A stretch of DNA of 64,000 nucleotides, from positions 7,880,597 through 7,944,596 of the forward strand of contig JABAKD010000010.1 in NCBI GenBank assembly GCA_012845835.1, in the 5' to 3' direction. Each line of letters starts with the position of its first letter. The first letter of the stretch is position 1. This stretch comes from Undaria pinnatifida (Eukaryota; Sar; Phaeophyceae; Laminariales; Alariaceae). Both the position numbers and the translations under genes were made by a program. Positions 21,946 to 34,600 of the stretch are shown here, one piece after another. Below the pieces are notes generated by a model that saw nothing but the letters and a program-made list of their open reading frames with translations, did not search any database and was not told where the DNA came from.

Positions 21946-24900
21946 GTGCTAAAGCGACTGTTGCGGGTGCCCGACGCGGCGGACAGGACGTCCTTCGGGT
22001 CGTTCGGGTGCCTAGAACACAATGGCACGCTCGATAAGACTCAAATCCCGTTCGACATCTACGTCAAGGTGTGTTGCGTTGCGTGCGTGCCTTCGTAGGC
22101 GAGATTGAAGTGGCCTACGACTCCGACTGCTTGTGTTGTTGCCGGTGGCGAGGGCGGTGGCGTTGCTGTCAGTTGTCGTCTGTTGGTGTTAATGTGTCGT
22201 GGTTGAACTCGGTGTTGGTGTTGGTGTTCGTGTTGCTAACAGTGTTGGTGTGGGTGTTGTTTTGGTTCTGGTTGATGGATGTTGATGTTGTTGATTCATT
22301 GATGCTGCTGTTGTTGTGTGTGTTGCGCTTGTTGCCTTTTTTTGTGTAAGCAGAAGTCGGGGTCCCACGGTTGCTAACGGAGGCTGCTGTTCGACCTTAA
22401 TTTGGTGAAAAATGTGTGTGTTTTTAGTGTTACAGCAGTGCGGTCCCGCGTCATGGAAGGTGGCGCCAAACGCCCGTTTTCTCGCCTTTTGCAAACAAAA
22501 ATGGTGCTGTCTGTTGTGCAAAGAAGTGGTATATATACTGCAACACCACGCGCGATCAAGGCATCACACGCAGCTTGCAAAGCTGAGTTTCGAATAAAAT
22601 CCTTCTTTGGTCGATCTCACAGCTGAAGTGTATTTTTTCGTTTATTTAAATGTACTGAAACACGGTATGTGTCCAGACGTACCGGGCAAGTCTTGCCTGA
22701 TAATAAACAAGAAAGAACTTGCCACTGTCCAACAAAACTTCGACAGCACGTGGCGATTAGGGGATACGAAATAGTCGCTCGAGACTATCGTGGTGGTGAA
22801 GATTTCATGGAAGCTATTTCTTCCTTGCTGCCAAACGGCAAGTTTTTTTTTCTTCGTCTTTTCCCCCCCTCAATCTGGACGTTTGTCGTACTTCCTACTG
22901 GTAGGATGCTATTCTTGCAGCAGCGGCATCTATTATACTGCTGTCTGTTCGCGTGCTCTCTGTCGCGTACCACTTCCTCACAACTAATTAATTGCCAGCC
23001 CCCCCCCCGTCGAAGAACAAAAGATAAGTATCGTATACTATTCATAATGGATCGTAATTACGTTACCCCTCCCTGAAACATGTATGATATCACATCGGCT
23101 ACCTCGCGGTCGATGACAGCTCATGTGCGAGCTCATCGAACTCGCCAAACGGATGACGCCAGGCCATTCCTTGTAACCAGAACATGGTCCAGCGGTACGA
23201 AGGTGTTGCTGTCTGCCTCTCACCGATTGCCTAATTTAGAAGATCCTTTCACAGCACGCTCTCCCCTTTCTTACTCTTGCTCTAGACTACATACACTCCA
23301 TGCTAATACTCTTCTTTCTACGTGCTCTCAACTAGTTTTGCTGGGGTTTTGCTTCCGTGTACTATACGTTTACTAGTCTACTGGTAAGGTTCCGTGCTGT
23401 GTAGTCCCCACTTGGTTTATTGTCGCTTACACAGTACACCGAACAACGCCGCGTTGCTGCCATCGAGGTCAAATTTTTGAAACCCAGAATATGAAGCAAC
23501 ACGCCAACGCGCCTAGAATATGAACCCCTTTGGGACTCCAAAAACGCCAGAAAAACGATCAGTATGTGCGGCAGTGTGCGGCCTTGCCTTTTTAATGGTT
23601 ACAGTATGTCAGCGCCCAGCAGCAGCATGGGTGATATACTGCTACGCGCGTGTCGTAAAGCCCATGGTTTGAACTCTGGAACGTGAACCATCCAACCCCC
23701 AAGCCAGCGACCCGGTTTGTTTTCGTGGGACCGACGCTATAACCGCCAATTAATTTAGTCGATTTTTGCCTCTGATTTCCCGAAACGTGTTGACCCTTTT
23801 GGGGCCCCCGAACCCCTCCCTATACTTATTTCAAGTTGTTCATACCCCAAAACGGGTTTCCAGTTGTGAAGGAGTTAACGCACGTGGAAGAATACAGTAC
23901 AGTAGGGGTTCCCCAATCAGGCGGTCTGAGTAAGGCGGTATCTCGATATATGGCCGATATAAGGAATAACCCTTTGGGGGCCCCCAAACCCCTCCCTATA
24001 CTGATTTCAAGTTATTTATCCCCCAAAACGGGTTTCCAGTTGTGAAGGGGTTAACGTACTTGGAAGAATACAATACAGTAGGGGTCCCCCACTAAGGCGG
24101 TTTGAGTAAGGCGGCATCTCGAGATAAGGCCGATGTAAGGCGGTCAGGATCGCGTGGCGCCACTGGGGAATCGCACTCATAACTTGGAATGAATAAGGCA
24201 GCTTCCCCCGATGAGGCGGTCATGTTGCTCTGACACACACCGCCTTGCTGGGGGGACCCCTGCTGTAGTAGCCTCCTTCGGAAGTGCATCGATGTTTTTT
24301 AGGACAATCGTTTTGGATATAGTGTGGGATAATGTGTGCAGTTGTATTTCGTGTCACGGGAGGGCTAGTAGTTCTCTGTCGCAGCCTGCATCGGTTACCA
24401 ATTCCCCGTAATCCTCCCCCTTTTTTTACCACTCTGGGCGAAAATGTAAGGATCTTTGAGGCGTTGATGTTAGTGTCTAAACGGTCCTTATAACTACGTC
24501 CATAATGGTACGTGATTTGCCACTTTTGACCCGTTGGAGGCAGCCCTGAAATGCTCAACATCTGTACTGCTGCTGTAGTGCATTGCAGAGGTGGCACTGT
24601 TTGTGACTAAGTATCACGTAGAGTGTATGTATATGTATACCATGGTAGGGTTTATGAGTGGGTCGCTGACGTCAAGGGCTCCGTCCCGTCCCCACCTCTT
24701 CCCCCCCTTCCTCCTCCTCCCCTTCGTACGTATGAACATCTTGTGTTGTTTTTGATGGTGGTGGTGGTGGTGGTGGTGGTGTTGATCTCACATCACTACC
24801 TCTTTGCCATAATAAAGTTGGTCACAAAAAAGCACAAGGAGGCCACAAATGGACAGGAAAACAAACCAAACAAGAACTCAGCCGGGGTTGTGTCTTTATT

Positions 24901-27900
24901 TGTTTCCTCTCTCGCTCCCCTGTGAATCGATCGGCCCTTTATCCCATCACGGCCCTTAATCCCACCAATGCCTTGCCCTCCCCCCCTTGTCACCCCCCTC
25001 TCTCTCCGCACCGCTCGCAGGGTCCGTCGCTGCCCAAGGGGAAACGCAATAGCCTGGTGATGTTTTTCGATGACATTCTTCCTGTCAAGATCTCGCGCGG
25101 GGAGGTGAGAGCGCCCCCTCCCCCCCCCCAACACACACGCCTCCGCTTGCCCCCCTCCCCCCCTTCACATGCAGCTTTTTTTCCAGATTGTAGGTGATAC
25201 GGCACCGTTGGCGGTGGTGGAGGTGGTGGTGGTGGTGGTGGTGGTGGCGGTGGCGGTGGTACGATTTCCACCCCGGTGAGATTAGCGCATTACTTTAGCC
25301 CGAGCGGAGGCGGTGGTGATGGTGGTGGTGGTGGTGGTGGTGGTGGTGGTGGCGGTGCGTCTGGCGATGTTGTTTCGCCGCGAGCCGTTCGACGACTGAC
25401 TGGCGCCGCAAGGAGCGCGCATCTTATTTTCTTGGTGTTCTTGCTAGATAGTATACCTTGGTATATGGTAAATTGGTACCTTGTACCTTAGTAGTATGTT
25501 TTTTGTCGTTGGTTATTGGCTTGGTGTAACAGCCGGCCACGCCCCTTCACCGTTGTAATGATCGACTGGCCTCTAAGAGTAGCCTCTACATTGGCCTCTA
25601 GCCCTCTCCAAGAGGTAGGTCCCGAGTTGGCTTGTCCGTTTGATGCAGGCCGTTGGTTGAGGGCACCCGCATATCTAACTCGTACGGGGTAATGATAATA
25701 TTTGCGATGATACAACAAGTGTGTGGTGATATTAAGTGGCCGATTGGTAATAGCCCTTTTGGGACTTGAGAGGCAAAACAAAGTGTGGAAAACAAGGTGT
25801 CGACGAAAAAAATATCGAGAAAAACGTGACGATATTGCACCTAGCTATTGGTAAACATACGTACCGATTTCTCTTTCGGCCTTTCTCCGTTTGGCCTGTG
25901 CAGGCTTGCGAACTTCAACTGACTGCTGTAGGGCCTTACGTTATTTTCGGGCTATAGGCTGCACAAATGTTTGAGGTGCTGCTCTCGGCTGTCTTCCAGC
26001 TGGTACTCAAAACGCCAACGAACTTGCCGTGCGTATTCCGTGCTGACTGGCGTAACCGCGACCGCAATATATTACCAAAACGCTGTTGCCGAAGCCCCCA
26101 ATGCCACTGCCAACCGCGCCCGCGCCGCCACCGCCGCCGCCGCCGCCGCTGCTGCTGTTATTGGTGTCTCCTGCGTGTGTATCTAAATATATCAAATCGG
26201 CTGTCTGTTGTGTTGGTGATTGTGCACCTCGCCGAGCCAGTGTGTGTACCCCTGCCTGATGGCTACTTATATCGCTGGTGCTGCTGCTGCTGCTGCTGCT
26301 CTCACTTTCTCCTGCGCGTGTTCCTACAGTGTGCTTGTTTCGTTTTTGTGGGATGCCTTGTGTGGATTCTTACACAAAATTCATGTTTACCGTCCTGTAT
26401 CCTATGTATTTTTCTTCACATGACCTGCGCATACAGACGTCTCTGTGGATTCTGTAGAGGATGTTATTTTTCTGTTGCTTTTGTGTTTTTTTTTTTGGGG
26501 TACGTGTCTCGCGAACAAATCCAAATAGATGCCAGAATAATTTAGCTTTTATCAAGTTTGGTGGAAGGATTTGTTTACTTTTTTTTTGTCGCAAACACAC
26601 GAGTGTGTTTGCTTTGCACACTCGAGTGTTTGTTTCTTTAAACGCTTCGATTCGCACCACCGCTGCTGCTGCTGTGCTGCTGCTGCACTGCTGCTGTGGT
26701 GCTGCTGTTTGTTGTGTTGCTCTCCCTTTTGCTACCCTAACCGATTTTAACCGCCTTACATCGGGATACCGCCTTCCATCGGGATACCGCCTTCCATCGG
26801 GATACCGCCTTCCATCGGGATACCGCCTTCCATCGGGATACCGCCTTCTATCGGGATACCGCCTTATTGGGGACCCCTGCTACTATCCTGCTACTATAGG
26901 CCATATGACACACGACACGCGCACAACGTGCTCGTATTTGTACTGCCGCAGGCTCTTCCCGGGCGGTTGACAATGAATAATACCGAGCCCTCTTGACAGT
27001 GACTTTTTTTTTTTTTTCTTGCCGATAAAAAAATTGGGACCCAGAAGAGTTGACACTTTTTTTTTTTTTTCGATTTTCGACCAAAAGTCGACGCGCACAG
27101 GGAACAAACATGCTTGTTACCCGTTGGTGTGAGAGTACCGGTAGGAGTGTTCTGCGTAAGGTAGAGGGGTGAGAGCTCGGGTCATTTAGAGACCTCGGGG
27201 GTCCGAGTTTCCGACGTGAGCATATAGGACTGGTGCCAGAGGTCCCGAGTTTGATTCACGGTCGTCTGCGCGTACGCACGACGCAGCTTTTTCTTTTTTC
27301 TTCTTTTTTTTTTTTTTTGGTCGGAGGGTGCTTTTTTCTGGCCGGGAAGAGCGCGATCGAGTGCGCTGATATTTACTATCAATAGCTGTGTACGCAGCAG
27401 TATTGGTGGCGTTCCTATAGAGCCGGTATGTGCTAGCCAACACTACCGGCAGTAATATTGACGGTATCATTTTCGGTGAATGGGTCCCACATAGTAGGTA
27501 AATATGATGTAGCACCTGGTGCGTGCTAAATAGTAGCAGTGTTGTGCAGAAGCCCAGCCCGCCCCGTTAGGTTTTGGGGAGTCGCCGTAAGACTTGCTCT
27601 CTCGCGTTCGTCCTCTCCCACCCTCCTCACGTGCTTGTCATACATCCCGACACCATCCATCGCTCCTGTACCTTCCTAGCACTGCAACCGTTTTCGTTTT
27701 TGTTTTTTGTGCTAAAAACGCTTATTTTTCCCGTGGAAACCCCGTTAGGTTTTCAGGGCTCCGTCTTAGACCCTGCGTTTCCTCCTCTCCCACCCGCGTC
27801 ACGTGGCTGTTGTACATCTCGACACCTTCCGTCGATCCTCGACCGACTTGAAACTGCTGTTTTTTTGTTTCTTGTATTAAACACGCCTGCTTTATCTGTA

Positions 27901-28646
27901 AACGCCCAGTGTATACCGACGTGCCACTCACTTGATTCCGATTTGTTTTGTTTTTGTGTTGAAAAAAACGCCTGTTTTTGTCTGTAACTGCTGTGCAGTG
28001 TATGGAGCCGGACGTCGTTTACCAACTTGTGATTGTTTTCGTATTGTATTCAAACACGCTTGCTTGTGTCTGTAAATGCCGAGTGCATACCGACTTGCCA
28101 CTCACTTGATTCCTTTCTTTTTCTTCATGTCTGAAAAAACTCGTGTATTTGTGCGTAAATGTGCAGTGTGTGGAGCCGGACGTGGTGTACTTGCTGGACG
28201 CTGACAGCGGTCACCCGGTGAGACAGAGCAAGTGTTGGGACGAGAGAGGGACGTGTGTACGTACAGTATTTGCCCATGATACCTTTGCCTGGTACGGTAT
28301 ACCTGGTACTTTCCTTTTCCCCCTTTTTTTCCATTTCCATGTGACCCTCCTGTTTTTTTCTGCCTCGTTAACGCCTTTGCAAATGAAAACCCGTTTTTGG
28401 GCGGTAATTGACTTGGAATTAGTATCGGGAGGGGTTTTATGGGCTACAGAGGGGTTAAGCGCGGTTATCGTATTTTTTTTTTATGGTTTTTGGTGCATGT
28501 CATGTGTGCGTGCATGCAGAGGACGGAGCGAAGGCTAAGACGACTACAGGTTTGCTTTCGTCGTTTTTTTCTTGTATACACGTCCCGTGTGTAAGTGTAA
28601 ACGCCTCCCCTTTCGCCCGCCCCTCCTTGCTCTTCTCATGACTTTG

Positions 28647-28678
<32 letters not shown>

Positions 28679-31600
28679 CCACGCCCCCGCCCCATCTCCC
28701 TTTGCCCTTCTCCCCTCCCTGCATGCGTATTGTTTGTGTCTTCAGGATTACGGTATGCGGGACGTGGATTTTATGTGGCGGCTGCTGATGTCGGAGGAGG
28801 AGACGGCGTGTATTACCTGCCCTGTGCAGCCGGTTAACCCGTTGGAGTCCTTTCTGGCCTCGGCTCAGTCCCTGGAATGTGAGTGTGTCTTTCCCGCTTC
28901 TTTTTTTATGGCGTTGTGAGTGCTCGTAGTATTTCGCGACTCCCCGTTGTTTTTGTATGTTGGGTTTTCCCGCCATTTGTGTGGGAGTTGACATCACGGC
29001 AGCACATCAGTCCCTTCTGTTTTTTTGTCGGTTCGTTCTTGTTTGCCGCCATGTTTTTATGGCGCCCTTCTCCTTGTTGTTGTACCAGGGTGTTCTGGTA
29101 TTTGTTGTGGTGTTGATCATATCTATCGTGGAGTAGGTTAGGCTTCTGCTGTACCAGGTATGCACAGGAAAATATGTAATGCGTCAGTTTGGTGGTACTA
29201 GGCTGACGGACTTTAAATTTAACCCTTGTAGTATGTATTCCATGGGGAAAAAAAGAGAGTAAACATAGTCCAAGTATGCAAGCGCAATTCGATGGGAGTC
29301 GACGAGGGAAGAAAAAGAGCTGCAGTCTTGTCGCGATAAAAATCGAAGGCACGTACCGTAGTGGGGAGGGGGGAGCAGAGCCTGCTTGGTGACCCGGGGT
29401 CTGAGTTTACGTCTAGGGAGGGAGAAAGAGAAAGAAAAAAAAGTGTGAAGATAACAGATGGGGTGAAAGGCAAGAAGAAAAAAAGGAAGAGCAAAAGAAG
29501 AAAAAGTGTCTCCAAAGATGATTGGTCATTGGTGCAGTTCGTGAAGGGGTCAAGTTCTGGACTACACACTATATATGCTACTACTTGTTCGCCCTTTTGA
29601 GAGGCGCGTTCACAGCCACAAAAACGGTGATTGCGACATTTTCGAGGGTCTATACGAGCAGCGTGAGCGCGCAGCAGTACTCGTACGCGAGTAGGATTGT
29701 GCTGCACCCGTCCTGTACGGCCCCTTGCATCGTTGTACTTTCGGACACCAGTGTTTATCGTTCCCTCATCAGCAGTGCCTGATGCTGTAATCATCGATCC
29801 CCTTCGTCATTTTTTCCCCTCTGAAGCCCCCCGTACGGGGTTAATCCTGCATTTCACGCTGTTGATAGTACGCTGCACCAGGCACACACGCAACGATGAC
29901 ACTCACTGCACTACTTGCAGCCCGTAAGCTCTTTTGCTACTGAAAACACTGTGGTATACTGATTCCATGTGACTTGTGCGTTGTTACCCGGTGAGTGGTC
30001 ACACCAACTGCTGCAATCATCGTACGTAGGCGTTTTGCTTTTTTTGGACTTGGTGGAGTATGCTTCGTCGGTGCGGCCGGCCGATTGTTGGCGTTTTCGT
30101 TTTGTTTTGTTTTGTTTTTGTTTTGGAACTGCTGTGTATGCGCCGCTTATTTTCTTTCCCCTCCTCACGCACTCATTGAACCCGCCCCCCCACCAGAAAA
30201 CAAAGTAACCCATTGGCCGCTTGTCATCCATAAGCAACAAAGTAGGCACAAGGTACCCGAAGTGCATCTTACGAGCACTTGGAAGGATGCGGTTCACTCT
30301 TCATGCGACTCGCCGAACACCTCACGGCGCTTCGCGCTTGGTGCAAGCAATGTCTGCCTGGTCGGTGAAAACCTGACGTGCTCCGTCCCGGCATAGTAGG
30401 GATGCGAGGGTCTATGGTCATATGAAGTACGACTACGGCCATGCGTGAATATCGACTACCCCCCCCCCCCCCCTTAACCGATACCACACACAACACCCAC
30501 CCAACGAACGGCCCGCACGCACGTTTTTTCCAGATGCCATGGTGTGGGACTGTGTGGGAGAGTCATACTTCGGGCTGCAGACGAGTTGTCGGGGGGTGCA
30601 GTGCATGTTCAAGTACAAGTGTCTTGTAGAGGACGGTAGGCTGGCGCAGCCTCCTTGCGGGGAGGGTGCGATGCCTCCCCTGCTCGACGCCTTCTCCAAG
30701 ACCGCCGCGGGAATTCCGGCGTTGATGTGAGCGAGCGAAGAAAGTGCGGGAAGGGAAGGAGAGAAGAGGGGGAGTGGGGGTAGGGGGGGGCGGGGAGGGG
30801 GGGCGGACGAAAACGGAAATGGGGCGGCAGGGGGGGGGTTAGGGAAGGAGGGAGAGGGGGCGGTAAGGAGGGGCAGAGAAACGGGATAATGGGGTGGTGG
30901 CAAGGGGGAAGGATAGAGAGGGGTCTGATGCTTCGGATATGTAGGGGCCTTAAAAGCCTCTGTCGACGGCGTGATGGTGGTGCGGATAGTGGAACGTTGC
31001 GGGGTCGTGTCCTGTCCCGTGTTCACCGCCTCTGTGTTGGCCTTCGACCCCTGCGCTGCTCCGTTTCCCCTCCCCTTCCCCCTGCCTTCCCCCGTCCCTC
31101 CACGCTGTGGCTTCAGATTGTTGGACACGTCACCGAACGATGGCATGCTGGTGCTCTTGCGGCAGCGCGGCTTCGACGTGCGATCGTGTGGGATGGTGCG
31201 CGGGGTGACATGCGTGCCGAACTCCTGGCTGGAGTTCTACGCCCAAAGGAGGTAAGGGAGAGGGGAGGGGGGAGGGGGGTGGGGGGGCTAGGAGGTGGGG
31301 AGGGGGGGCGGGGCGTCCGCACCACGCTATTATTGGAACATTAACCTTCCCCAATGTTGCCTGCCTGCCGCACGCTGTCGTTCGTCGGTAGATAGATACC
31401 TTCTTAGAACTGAAGAAAAATCATTCCTCATTAACCAAAGATGTCAGGATACGGGTCAGTCATGGGAAAACGTCCAGCGGTCAAGGGTGTCGATGTCATA
31501 CGTACTTCGTATGAATATTATGGCTTCCGGTATTAGATAGGTTCCTCATCAACCAAATATGTCAGGATACGGGTCAGTCATGGGAAAACGTCCAGCGGTC

Positions 31601-34600
31601 AAGGGTGTCAAACCGATCGTTCCACGCTATAACCTAGTGTTCCGGCGCCAATGTAAATTAGTGGAAAACTGCCGTCGGTCAAGGGGGCCAAAGTGCGGTC
31701 TCCTGACATCTTGGTTCCTCATTAATGCCAACTCATTCGTACCCAAAAACGCTAGTGTGGTTCTCAAAAGGTTGAGGGCTTTGGGTATCGCGACTTGCCC
31801 GCTTTTTTTTGTCTGGACCGACCCTTTTTTGTCCACTGGTTTTCCCGCTCCCGCTGCCGCCCCCGGCGTCTCTTAAAACACGCCTCCTCGCTGTGCGTTG
31901 TCGTCTCCTCCGCCCACTTTTTGGCCAAGAGTTTGTTGTTAGCTCGGTTGCTTGGCCATGAATTGGTGGGGATCGCACCCCTTTTTTTTCCGAGAGTTGG
32001 CTAGCAGTGTGTGTTGTTCACATTAAGCTGATATTTCCACCCATCTGCATCTGGCACAACCAGTGTCCAGGCCGGTAGCACTAGTATGCCACTCTGGCCG
32101 GAAATATAAGCACCCTTTGGACATCGACGTTCACATATAGTGTTGCTTATAGTTCGGGACAGGGTGGTACTAGTGGTAAATCGCGGACTAGATATTTTCA
32201 GTAGTTGGGTAGGCGTTACTTTATAAAAAATATTTCAAGTTGTTTCTTCCTTGGTGTAACTTGCGGAGTACCGTGTTTGACGGAGTTCCGTGTTTTGAGC
32301 ACAGCACCTGACAGGTGCGATTTGTGCTCGCGCTGCGTTTTAGATCGAGAAATATTCGAGTCGGTTGGTCGGTTGGTTGGGGGGTTTTACGTTTCCACCC
32401 CAAGAGTGAAGGTCACCCCCTCTGATGATGTCGGCCGTGTCTTGGTCTTTGGACGAGTGTTGGGCGAGGCCGAAACTCGCTTGTTCATTAGTACATGCGG
32501 CAAGAAGGTGCCTTGACAAACCTCTCTCGCGTTAAGCGAGAGGAGATTTTTGAAGAGCGTTATTTATTAGGGACCATCAATGTTACCCCTGGGGAAAAAT
32601 TGACGACCAAAATTGAAAAATTCATGCGCGGGCCACTGTTGGTTGGCGATGATAAAATTGGACGTCCGAACAACACCGTTGCAAAGGCGCGTGCGGGATG
32701 GGCGCGTCGTGGTACCACTCGTTCTGCTGCGCGCTCGAAGTACCGGTATGCGCTTGAAAACGTTGCAATCGTCGGGGTTTTTTGGTCGCTGTGCACGGGT
32801 CCCACGAGGGTTGACTGACCGAAAACTTCAATACCCTGGTACTCTGGTACCGTGCTTCTTGTCTTGAAAAAAAATGCTAAGGTCAGTTGGTTGGCTTACT
32901 TTGCCACACCACTAACTGTGATAGTAGCTGGCCATCAAACCCATTGCTCCGTTGTGTTTTTCAGCGAAAAAACGCTGAACTCAAGTAAGTTGGTTGGCTT
33001 GCTTTCACCACCTTGCTATTCTTATTTATAGCATTAAGTGGCTGTCTAATCCATCTCTCAGCCCAACACTAAACCTTTCGTTGGTGTTCGCCGGGCTGGT
33101 TCGTTTTGGCAGCTCGCGATGTGTTTTCGATCGATAATTATTGAAAGTCAGTTGGTTGGCTTACTTTTGCCACCCCCAAGTAGTCAGAGGCTGGTGCCGC
33201 CTTGCTGCTTAATGCGATTCCGAGCTACAGTAGTAACTGGCCGTCAAGTCAAGCCCACCCGAATCACACAGCCCTACAGACTCCTGTACCCTTTTTTGGC
33301 GCTCGCAACTGTCGCAACCAGCCGTGAAGTCCTTACGGCTTACAGCCCTGTTGGTGTTCGCGGTGCTGGCGCTGCCTTGCCGCATTTTATAACGAGAAAG
33401 ACCAAACTCCGTGGATTGCCTTTTTTTTTCTCCGCTCAACTAATAAGGTTTATTAGCCGTCCAATTCGGCCCAACCACCGCCCTGATTACCCCTGTTTTG
33501 GTGGTGCTCCTCCCTGTGCTGGTGCTGTCTTGCTGCAGGCGGTGGTATGCGGGTTCGATAGTCGCTGTTATGTCCTGCTTGACGGGGAAGGAGAGCTACT
33601 TCCAGACAGAAGAGAATCGATGGATGTGAGATATGAGAGGCTAGATCTCGATTCCGATGCTGCGCTGTTTCGCTGTGCTGTGCTGTGCTGTGCTGTGCTG
33701 TGCTGTGCTGTGCTGTGCTGTGCTGTGCTGTGCTGTGCTGTGCTGTGCTGTGCTGTGCTGTGCTGTGCTGTGCTGTGCTGTGCTCTGCTGTGCTGCTTTT
33801 GTGCTGCTCTTGTGCTGTGCTGTGCTGTGCTGCAGTAGTAGTGATGTAGCAGTAGTAGCAGCAGGAGTAGGAGTAGTGGTTGTGGTGGTAGTGGTGATAG
33901 TGGTGGTGGCAGTGTATGTATGTAGTGGTCGTGGAACTAATGATCGTGGTAGCCGTATTAGATGCATCGGCAGTCGTCACGAAGGTGAGTCGTCACCGTC
34001 GAGATGCCCAACGTCATCGCATGGTACGCGGGTCGCTGTGGCTCCGCCCGAATGACAAGCTACTAAAAACTTCTTACCTCGGGACAGATCATCTAGATGA
34101 TATAGATCATCTACATAATCTAGATCATCTACAGTAGATCATGTATCTGCGGTTACGAGGTGTTGTGCAGAATCTGTAGATACAAGAGTACAGATCCAAC
34201 GTTGGAAACTTTTTTCTAGATCATGCAGATCGTACGGCTCCCACCCGGTAACATCAGCTAGAGACCATGCAGATCTTCCTTGATAGATCTGAATCATGAA
34301 GTGGGGATCGGGGATCTATACGACGTGGTGTGTACTCTTTTAACCCACTAGTTTTATGTGTGCCCCCGTATGGCCGCCACCGCCACCGCCACCGCCACCC
34401 GCGCTCTTGCTTCCTCTACCTCTCCTGGCATACCCCGTGCAAACAGAATTTCCATCTACACGCTCGTATTCAACGTGTACCTCCACTGCGGCGTGGCGTT
34501 CTTGCCTGCGCTGCTCGCCAAGGGCATCGGCAGCATTATCTCCTACGCAACTAGGTGAGGCTCCCTTCTTCGGAGGGGTCGTGTTTGGGGACGGGGGCGG

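Noticed and set aside
30286-30475. A 5S rRNA gene or 5S-derived SINE
   Set aside because: TATGACCATA is reminiscent of the 5S start, but the internal control region was not recognisable. A covariance search would settle it.
32205-32818. Overlapping 100-codon ORFs inside a GT2 intron
   Set aside because: No splice sites in compatible phase and no resemblance to the GT2 family.
33657-34055. Cys/Val/Leu-rich ORFs
   Set aside because: They are frames of the GCTGT microsatellite.
31251-34447. A direct 31251|34447 junction giving QRRISIYT without Trp
   Set aside because: An intermediate exon at 33539-33625 with good splice sites and matching phase restores QRRRW. The direct join remains only as possible exon skipping.
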